Below, piece after piece: positions 57,952 through 64,000 of a DNA stretch of 64,000 bases (position 1 is the first letter of the stretch; the number at the start of each line of letters is the position of its first letter). Both the position numbers and the translations under genes were made by a program. The notes below the pieces were generated by a model that did not search any database, had not been told where the DNA came from, and saw only the letters and a program-made list of their open reading frames with translations. Source of the stretch: Lachnospiraceae bacterium AC2029 (GTDB lineage Bacteria; Bacillota; Clostridia; Lachnospirales; Lachnospiraceae); the NCBI GenBank assembly GCA_000703065.1, contig JNLK01000001.1, forward strand, positions 3,370,001 through 3,434,000, read 5' to 3'.

Positions 57952-59605
57952 AAAATCCAACTGCAAAAACTGCTATAAATGTATTCGTCAGTGTCCTGTA
58001 AAATCGATCCGTTTTTCCGGAAATCAGGCGTATATCATCGAGAATGAATGTATTCTGTGCGGACAATGCTTTGTGGTTTGTCCTCAGGATGCAAAGCAAA
58101 TAGTTGACGAGACGGAAAAAGCAAAAGTTTTGCTTCAAAGCGGTGATCCGGTTGTGGTCAGTCTTGCTCCCTCTTTCGTTGCGAATTATGAGGGTGTCGG
58201 CATTGAATCTATGCGTGAGGCACTGAAAAAACTCGGCTTTTATGATGTGGAAGAAACCGCAATCGGAGCCACGATCGTTAAAAACGAGTATGATCGTATG
58301 GCGAACGAAGGAACGAGAGATGTTATCATCACGTCATGCTGTCATTCGGTAAACCTGCTGATCCAGAAGTATTTTCCGACGCTGCTACCGTATTTGGCAG
58401 ATGTTCTCTCTCCCATGCAGGCACATTGTACAGATATAAAAAAACGTATTCCAAATGCAAAAACCGTTTTTATCGGTCCCTGTGTTGCAAAAAAAGATGA
58501 AGCACAGCTCTACGAAGGAATCGTTGATGCAGTTCTCACATTCGATGAGTTGACGGCATGGCTTAAAACAGAAAAAATCGTTCCTGAGCAAAAGAAAGAT
58601 TCCAATGAAAACAGCCGTGCAAGATTCTTCCCTACCACCGGCGGAATTCTCAAAACGATGGCGATGAACAACCCTCAATACAGTTATATGGCAATTGACG
58701 GCACGGAAAACTGTATTGCCGCGCTTAAAGATATTGAGAGCGGTAATGTACATAACTGTTTCATTGAAATGTCCGCCTGCGTCGGCAGCTGTGTGGGAGG
58801 CCCCGTCATGGAAAAATTCCACTGCTCTCCTGTTAAGGATTATCTGTCTGTATCTGATTATGCAGGTAAAGCGGATTTTGACGTGTCTCAACCCAAATCC
58901 GACGAACTCGTAAAGCACTTTGAAGTCATTGACCGTTGTGCCGCTGTCCCGGGCGAATTCGAGATTACCGAGACCCTTCGTCAGATGGGCAAAATGAAGC
59001 CCGCTGACGAGCTCAACTGCGGCTCCTGCGGTTACAACACATGCCGCGAAAAAGCAATTGCAATTCTGCAGGGCAAGGCGGAAATCTCTATGTGCCTGCC
59101 GTATCTAAAGGATAAGGCAGAAAACTTCTCGGATACGATTGCCCGAAACTCACCCAACGGTCTGATCGTACTAAATGAGAAATTGGAAGTGCAGCAGGTG
59201 AATACAGCCGCACAGAGAATTCTTAATCTTCGCACTCCGGGTGATATTCTCGGAGACCAGGTTGTCCGTGTCCTTGACCCCACCGATTTTAATGAGGTGC
59301 TTTCGGATGGAAGAGCGATTCATGAAAAACGGGAATATCTGGCTGAATATGGTAAATATGTTGATAAGACCATTGTGTATGATAGAGAATACCGTCTGAT
59401 CCTTGGTATTCTGCGTGATGTTACCGAAGAAGAGACACAGCGTGAACGGAAAGAGACAATCCGTCGTCAGACCGTTGAAATCGCGGATAAAGTCGTTGAC
59501 AAGCAGATGAGGATTGTTCAGGAAATTGCTTCTCTTCTCGGAGAGACCGCAGCAGAGACCAAGATTGCGCTTACAAAGCTGAAGGAGTCGATCAGTCATG
59601 AATAA
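57932..59605 (+). CDS. Sensory [FeFe] hydrogenase with ferredoxin, H-cluster and PAS domains
   Basis: The 557-residue protein has an N-terminal 2[4Fe-4S] ferredoxin (CKNCYKCIRQCP, CILCGQCFVVCP), then H-cluster motifs: TSCCHSVNLL (L1), GPCVAKKDEA (L2) and IEMSACVGSCVGGPVM (L3). A further Cys group, CGSCGYNTC with a late MC, precedes a PAS domain (about 405-510) and a coiled helix. PAS plus missing metabolic-subunit domains fit the group C/D sensory hydrogenases, thought to sense H2 or redox state and signal by a phosphatase. Overlaps genes on both sides. Confidence 0.88.
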   Translation: MECLILKKSNCKNCYKCIRQCPVKSIRFSGNQAYIIENECILCGQCFVVCPQDAKQIVDETEKAKVLLQSGDPVVVSLAPSFVANYEGVGIESMREALKKLGFYDVEETAIGATIVKNEYDRMANEGTRDVIITSCCHSVNLLIQKYFPTLLPYLADVLSPMQAHCTDIKKRIPNAKTVFIGPCVAKKDEAQLYEGIVDAVLTFDELTAWLKTEKIVPEQKKDSNENSRARFFPTTGGILKTMAMNNPQYSYMAIDGTENCIAALKDIESGNVHNCFIEMSACVGSCVGGPVMEKFHCSPVKDYLSVSDYAGKADFDVSQPKSDELVKHFEVIDRCAAVPGEFEITETLRQMGKMKPADELNCGSCGYNTCREKAIAILQGKAEISMCLPYLKDKAENFSDTIARNSPNGLIVLNEKLEVQQVNTAAQRILNLRTPGDILGDQVVRVLDPTDFNEVLSDGRAIHEKREYLAEYGKYVDKTIVYDREYRLILGILRDVTEEETQRERKETIRRQTVEIADKVVDKQMRIVQEIASLLGETAAETKIALTKLKESISHE

Positions 59606-60770
59606 TCTTTGTGCCGATATCGGTTGGAAAAGCATTAACCACGAGGGTGAACAGCTTTGCGGCGACCACGTGGATATCGTTAACCAGGGTGAAGGTTCTC
59701 AGGTTATCGTGTTGGCTGATGGTCTTGGCAGTGGGGTAAAAGCAAGTATTCTTTCTACACTTACTTCCAGGATCATTTCAACGATGATGGCTGAGGGCCT
59801 TAAGATCGAGGACTGTGTTTCAACAATTGCAGCTACTTTGCCGATATGCTCGGTAAGAGGCGTCGCATATTCCACGTTTACGATTCTTCATATTATTGAA
59901 AACAGAACTGTCGAGATTATTCAATACGACAATCCTAAGGTCATCTTTTTCCGCAATTTTGAAGTATACAATTACCCTGCAACCGAACTGAATATTGAAG
60001 GCAAGAAGGTGCTGAAGTCCGTTATTGGTCTTCAGGAAGACGATTGTATGGTGGCAATGAGCGACGGCTGTCCGCATGCCGGAATCGGGCTTGCTTTCAA
60101 TTTCGGTTGGAAACTTGAAGATATCGCAGATTTTATGCGGCCATTGGTGGCTGCCGGGTATAATGCAAAGACGCTTGCCACAATGCTCGTGGATCAGTGC
60201 GATAAGGAATACGGTCATCATCCGGGAGATGATGCAACTGCCTGCGTTGTCAGGATACGTAAACGAAATCCGGTGAACATTCTTTTTGGACCGCCCCGTA
60301 ACCGTAACGACTGCGATCGTATGATGTCGTTGTTCTTCTCAAAAGAAGGAAAACATATCATCTGCGGCGGCACAACATCATCCATTGCCGCCAAATACCT
60401 TGGTCGGCCGGTAAAAGCCAGCCTTACTTATGAAAGAGGTGATGTACCGCCGGTTGCCGAGATTGAAGGGGTTGATTTGGTAACCGAGGGTGTTATTACT
60501 ATCAATAAAGTAATTGAATACGCCAAAGATGCCCTCGATAAAAACGAACTCTATGAAAAATGGAGTTTTCAGCGTGACGGTGCATCTCTTATTTGTCGTC
60601 TTCTTTTTGAAGAAGCCACCGATATAAACTTTTATGTCGGAAGAGCGGTAAATCCTGCACATCAAAACCCTGATCTGCCGATCACATTTAATATTAAGAT
60701 GAACCTCGTAGAGGAGTTGTCCGAGTGCCTCAAAAAAATGGGCAAGCGGATAAAATTAAGTTATTTCTAA
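59598..60770 (+). CDS. SpoIIE/PP2C-type serine phosphatase
   Basis: The 390-residue protein has the PP2C core: IVLADGLGSGVKASILSTLT (metal-binding Asp-Gly), VAMSDGCPHAGIG and DDATACVVRI with metal Asp residues. A second domain of about 170 residues follows (LFGPPRNRNDCDRMMSLFFS) that I do not recognise. It is coupled to the sensory hydrogenase (8-bp overlap) and is the probable output of that sensor, as described for PP2C partners of group C [FeFe] hydrogenases. Confidence 0.88.
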   Translation: MNNLCADIGWKSINHEGEQLCGDHVDIVNQGEGSQVIVLADGLGSGVKASILSTLTSRIISTMMAEGLKIEDCVSTIAATLPICSVRGVAYSTFTILHIIENRTVEIIQYDNPKVIFFRNFEVYNYPATELNIEGKKVLKSVIGLQEDDCMVAMSDGCPHAGIGLAFNFGWKLEDIADFMRPLVAAGYNAKTLATMLVDQCDKEYGHHPGDDATACVVRIRKRNPVNILFGPPRNRNDCDRMMSLFFSKEGKHIICGGTTSSIAAKYLGRPVKASLTYERGDVPPVAEIEGVDLVTEGVITINKVIEYAKDALDKNELYEKWSFQRDGASLICRLLFEEATDINFYVGRAVNPAHQNPDLPITFNIKMNLVEELSECLKKMGKRIKLSYF

Positions 60771-60834
60771 GGGGAAATCCGGATGGGAGTCCGAAAATTC
60801 GATAAAAAGTTCCAACACCTGAAATATTATATTC

Positions 60835-61119
60835 GTGAGGTATGAAAAAAATGTAAAAGATCAGAATAAGGCCGATGACGTGACTAAGCCCAAAAAGAAG
60901 AGGAGGTGGCTTCGCGTGTTGATCATAATCTTTTCATCCATCGCAGGAGTCATTCTTCTGGCATATATCTTCGTCATGCTCCATCCGGGTTTTGGCGGAA
61001 ATGTAACGGGCAAGGATAAAGAAGCCTACGCTTCCAGAACTGACGGTATGGATACTGGTTTTTTTGTTCTTACGGTTATCATGTATTATCATATCCAAAA
61101 TCAACAGAAAAGTGAATAA
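60835..61119 (+). pseudogene. N-terminal remnant of an MBL-fold hydrolase
   Basis: The 94-residue frame has a basic start, a membrane helix (VLIIIFSSIAGVILLAYIFV) and LHPGFGGNVTGKDKEAYASR, like the leader of membrane-anchored MBL-fold metallo-hydrolases (HP-x-FGG). The metal-binding His-x-His part is absent, so it is truncated. GTG 60835 is the only start in frame. Confidence 0.6.
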
Positions 61120-61209
61120 TGCCCTGCATAACGTCACCTTTTTGTGAGAGGGATGCTTTTTATGGAGATTACTTAGGGGCCTGGGGGCGATAGCCACCAG
61201 CATGCAGGT

Positions 61210-61297
61210 AAATAGGTCGTTCGGTGAAACCGGGCGGGCCTATTTACGTTGCTTGTCGGGATTATACCGAATTCGGTATAATCCTGACAAGCAACGT
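61210..61297. repeat. Two adjacent hairpins including a 52-bp near-perfect palindrome
   Basis: AAATAGG (61210-61216) and CCTATTT (61239-61245) enclose a first hairpin. Immediately next is a palindrome centred on GAATTC (61246-61297), left half ACGTTGCTTGTCGGGATTAT and onward, right half its reverse complement with one mismatched pair. There is no loop and no T run. It lies in the gene-free stretch 61120-61341. Confidence 0.8.
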
Positions 61298-61341
61298 CTC
61301 CATGTACATCTCGGAAACCGAGAGTACAGGAGACTGCTTCT

Positions 61342-61656
61342 GTGGACACCCCAGACCCCGTCGTACAGAAAAAGAACGAGCTTTTTTATAATAATGTGGA
61401 GAAGTTTGAAGTGGATCTCAGGGCGGAGTGCTCTGTGAATGCCAGTCTGGGCATTTTCCTTTGGCCTTGTCCGTCCAGTAATCATATCACTTCCTACTTT
61501 GGAAACCGTACGCCACCGAAACAGGGAGCATCTTCAGATCATAATGGCATCGATATCGGAGCAGTAGGAGGAACCGGGATTAGTACAGCACCGCATCTTC
61601 ACTTTGAGGTCCATGTGAATGGTACGCCGGTGGATCCGTTGCAGTTCTTTGAGTAA
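61342..61656 (+). pseudogene. M23 peptidase with internal deletion
   Basis: The 104-residue frame contains LWPCPSSNHITSYFGNRTPP and HNGIDIGAVGGTG, the first metal-binding part of an M23 lysostaphin-like endopeptidase, then jumps to ISTAPHLHFEVHVNG (the His-x-His motif). About 60 residues that normally lie between them are missing in frame, as are signal peptide and upstream domains. Both metal motifs remain but the fold cannot be complete. Confidence 0.75.
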
Positions 61657-61657
61657 G

Positions 61658-61691
61658 ATCCGGATGGCAAATCGCTGTCCGGATTTTTTTT
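61658..61691 (+). terminator. Rho-independent terminator after the M23 remnant
   Basis: ATCCGGA (61658-61664) and TCCGGAT (61678-61684), 13-base loop, then eight T. The following stretch to 62001 has a possible TATACT box near 61756 but no gene. Confidence 0.8.
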
Positions 61692-62001
61692 GTTTCTTGG
61701 GCATTTTTTCAAAAAAGAAAGCGTTAATTCTATTGTGCTTTCTGTTCAAATTTGCTATACTAAATCATACAGGTTGAACAAATGAAAGAAATGGATAATA
61801 GTGAGCGAATCCTATTCTGACATCATCAGACCGGGAAGTAAATACATTTAGAAAAATCATGGAAACGTGATGACTCAAAGCTAACAGGGCCTGTGAAATG
61901 GCAGCCAGCTGCACATTTATAAAACGGGCATCGTTTATCATTTTGATGCTTGTTTTTTTTATCTGAATTTTGATCGTAAACGACAGGGGGACTTGACAGC
62001 T

Positions 62002-62133
62002 ATGTGGATTGGAAATATGCTGTATACAGCACAGCACGGCGAAACAGGATTGACTGTTTCTTTTTATCATGCGTTGCGGATGAAGCGTGCACAAGTGATT
62101 ATTGTATCAGAAATGGATGACCGTCGGATTTGA
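62002..62133 (+). CDS. Possible 43-residue protein
   Basis: ATG 62002 follows AGGGGG. The frame reads MWIGNMLYTAQHGETGLTVS and onward to a stop. It has no membrane segment or known motif. It lies in an otherwise gene-free stretch (61657-62256) and may be chance. Confidence 0.3.
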   Translation: MWIGNMLYTAQHGETGLTVSFYHALRMKRAQVIIVSEMDDRRI

Positions 62134-62256
62134 AGGGACAGTATGTCCTCTGTCAGGTTTGGCGGCCTTTTTCTATGGAGCTGCACCTGCGGGTGAAAGT
62201 CAGTGAAGCCGGGCAGGCGTTATATGTGATCAGTTCATTTCTTGAGGAGACCGGTT

Positions 62257-63273
62257 ATGGATGGAGTAGTCAGAAGCAGAAAGGCTGTATTATACACGGT
62301 TTTGGATGGAATACTGTCCACCGCCGTTTTATTGATCGCTATTTTTGACATTACCCGATATCTGGAGGGGGATTATCAGGATTATTATTTCATGATCCTT
62401 TTCCTTATGGTAGCTGCCCAGAAGGTGGTTCATGCTCTTCTCAGGTATGAAAAGAAAGAAAAGAAAGTAGCACGTATATTCATGTCGGCAGGAATCTACC
62501 TGCTGTCGACGGTTTTTTACATTATTTCAGACGGCTCCATAGGGTCAATGAAATTACTGGTGGTTTTTCTTTTCATGGATCTGATCATCGGCAGAGTCTA
62601 TGCGACAATCAGCTGTATAAGATGGAGAACCAGGATTCTGAATATAATGATCGGTTTGTTTTGGACATATTGTGCGATATACTGCATGTTCTTCGTCAAA
62701 AGTGTGGATGAGATCGCATCGCTTGTCATGGTACTGCTTGGATATATCTGCCTGCAGTGTTTGTTTCATATCATCGCAATGTCCTTCTCCCAGATCAAGC
62801 TGAATATCCTGATGAAGATCATACGGAGAACCTATGCGTTGGAAATCCTGTTCGGACTGGGAATGCTGATCATTTCATTCTCCTATGTTTTGCAGTATTT
62901 TGACCAGGATACATTTCACTCATTTGGGGACGGACTCTGGTACTGCTTTGCAGTTGTAACGACGATCGGATTTGGTGATATCGCAGCGGGTTCTCTTGCG
63001 GGAAGGATCCTTTCCGTGATCCTCGGGATCTATGGGATCATCGTCGTATCATTGATCACATCGATCATCATCAATTTCTATACAGAAGTAAAGAATGATA
63101 CAGATGATACGGAAGAAACAGATGACAAGGCTGAGGAGAACGAGGAACAGAAGCTGGATGCAGAGATCCTGGAACTGCGTCAGAAACTGGAACTGCTGAC
63201 TGAGAAGAAACAAAGGATCACGGGGAAGGATAAATCTCTCCTCAAAGACAATGAAGGGAGTAATGCTGAGTAA
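62257..63273 (+). CDS. Ion-channel protein with K+-type selectivity filter
   Basis: The 338-residue protein has six to eight hydrophobic segments and a pore loop CFAVVTTIGFGDIAAGSLAG (about 241-260), where TTIGFGD is a K+ selectivity filter. A long coiled-coil acidic tail (AEENEEQKLDAEILELRQKL) follows. The plan is that of a six-span, one-pore voltage-gated-like channel, but the basic voltage-sensor pattern is not obvious. ATG 62257 has GAGGAG upstream. It precedes the incomplete membrane protein by 33 bp. Confidence 0.83.
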   Translation: MDGVVRSRKAVLYTVLDGILSTAVLLIAIFDITRYLEGDYQDYYFMILFLMVAAQKVVHALLRYEKKEKKVARIFMSAGIYLLSTVFYIISDGSIGSMKLLVVFLFMDLIIGRVYATISCIRWRTRILNIMIGLFWTYCAIYCMFFVKSVDEIASLVMVLLGYICLQCLFHIIAMSFSQIKLNILMKIIRRTYALEILFGLGMLIISFSYVLQYFDQDTFHSFGDGLWYCFAVVTTIGFGDIAAGSLAGRILSVILGIYGIIVVSLITSIIINFYTEVKNDTDDTEETDDKAEENEEQKLDAEILELRQKLELLTEKKQRITGKDKSLLKDNEGSNAE

Positions 63274-63306
63274 TACATGGGACGATAAATGGGGAGGATA
63301 TAAGTT

Positions 63307-64000
63307 ATGGGTGATGAAACAAAAACAATGACTGAGGTTGATGCCGTGACAGAGAAGGCTGAAGGAAAAGCAGAAGAGACTGCTTCAGTGGAGGAAAAGT
63401 CGGGGGAGATCGCCTCCGTAGAGGAAAAGGCGGGGGGGATCGCCTCTGTAGAAGAAAAGGATACGGTAAAGGAAGAGAAAAAGAAGAGTAAAAGGATCTC
63501 GATGTATGATGTGACTTCGGAGAATGACACCACTAAGTTCAAGGGGATCTTTTCCTATCGCCATTTCAGGATCGCAGGATGGGTATGTATGGCTATGACC
63601 GTGGCCAGTATCATGATCGGTTTGGGAATGAAAATGTCTTCACGTGTAACTGAGAAGTATTCCGGTGTTCATGAGGTATTATCCTTCTTTGCTGAATTGG
63701 GGGTTTTCCTTTTCCTCTTTGCCAACTTTGCAGTGATCATCGATAAGAAATCCGGCTATAAAAAGCTTTTCATCATGTATGGGGCTTTGGCAGGTGGATT
63801 CGTACTGCTTTTTGCTGATGTATATTATCGCTTTTTGGGCGGAATTATCGGATCGATCGGTGATGCAACAGGAAAGAGTATCAGTACTGCAGATCTGATG
63901 GGGGGAGGATTCAAGACTTTTAACGTTTTTTTGGATATGCTTCTCTGTACAGCCGTGATCTTCTTCATTGATTACAGGCCGACCAAATATTTCGTTGGAA
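63307..64000 (+). CDS. Multi-span membrane protein, incomplete at right edge
   Basis: ATG 63307 has GGAGG 8 bp upstream and the frame stays open to the window end (231 codons). The N-terminus is acidic with three repeats of the type ASVEEKSGEI, then ISMYDVTSENDTTKFKGIFS and at least four hydrophobic segments. I do not recognise the family. It probably forms a unit with the channel gene. Confidence 0.7.
   Translation, partial: MGDETKTMTEVDAVTEKAEGKAEETASVEEKSGEIASVEEKAGGIASVEEKDTVKEEKKKSKRISMYDVTSENDTTKFKGIFSYRHFRIAGWVCMAMTVASIMIGLGMKMSSRVTEKYSGVHEVLSFFAELGVFLFLFANFAVIIDKKSGYKKLFIMYGALAGGFVLLFADVYYRFLGGIIGSIGDATGKSISTADLMGGGFKTFNVFLDMLLCTAVIFFIDYRPTKYFVG

Noticed and set aside
57932-59605. 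Catalytic, energy-conserving hydrogenase
   Set aside because: It has a PAS domain and phosphatase neighbour and lacks the partner subunits of bifurcating enzymes; a sensory role fits better.

Overview
The window looks like a Lachnospiraceae-type (Clostridia, Firmicutes) chromosome. Shine-Dalgarno sites are strong AGGAGG/AGAGGTG types, promoters are sigma-A TTGACA/TATAAT, the SOS box is of Gram-positive type, and the families are ones common in that group (DUF3793, a DUF6110-like/P-type ATPase/26-aa peptide set, C_GCAxxG_C_C, MetA with Glu111, sensory [FeFe] hydrogenase with a SpoIIE-type phosphatase). This placement is an inference from gene content and style; no rRNA is present.

Layout. (1) 1-6.66 kb is ordinary core chromosome: truB end, ribF, tRNA-Arg(CCG), a membrane-anchored protein, an Lrp/AsnC regulator, an RluF-like pseudouridine synthase, ligA and metA. 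(2) About 6.63-46.49 kb is a roughly 39.8-kb genomic island inserted in the last codons of metA. A 37-bp near-perfect direct repeat of the metA 3' end lies at both ends, and an excisionase and tyrosine integrase sit at the right end. AAATGGTGTA-type repeats lie just inside both boundaries. (3) Beyond 46.49 kb a second, related left end begins, with the same layout but AAATGGCGTAC-type repeats, so a second, decayed element appears stacked behind the first. It contains a truncated TOPRIM protein and an inverted pair of IS91-like elements (48.73-55.29 kb) around an EamA transporter and a Nim-like flavoprotein. (4) 55.3-64 kb holds a quinone-reductase-like protein, a HAD phosphatase, a sensory [FeFe]-hydrogenase operon, a decayed stretch (truncated MBL-fold and M23 genes, a 52-bp palindrome), a K+-channel-like protein and an unfinished membrane protein.

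The most unusual content is inside island 1. Five separate promoters (near 14.55, 18.65, 23.86, 29.71 and 30.63 kb) carry the same operator, GTTAG-N6-CTAAC, seven copies in all, several placed exactly in the -35/-10 spacer. They control a BAAT-type hydrolase/alpha-beta hydrolase/TcmP-like methyltransferase operon, a heterodimeric ABC exporter followed by DUF3793 and ATC-hydrolase-family genes, a metal P-type ATPase unit, a MacB-like ABC exporter, and a long operon of a membrane protein, an ATC-hydrolase/methyltransferase fusion, another ATC-hydrolase-like protein, an aldo/keto reductase, a ketopantoate-reductase/membrane/methyltransferase fusion, an esterase and another methyltransferase. I infer one regulon for chemical modification and export of an unknown small molecule. 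The regulator is not identified: the three TetR genes of the island each have a different dyad at their own promoter.

The island also carries an SOS-box-controlled HAD/Y-family polymerase/small-protein operon and a SRAP (YedK/HMCES) protein, and shows internal duplication and decay: scraps of its own aldo/keto reductase, membrane protein and TetR genes lie at 22.3-23.7 kb, and an internally deleted second copy of the BAAT-type hydrolase lies at 36 kb.
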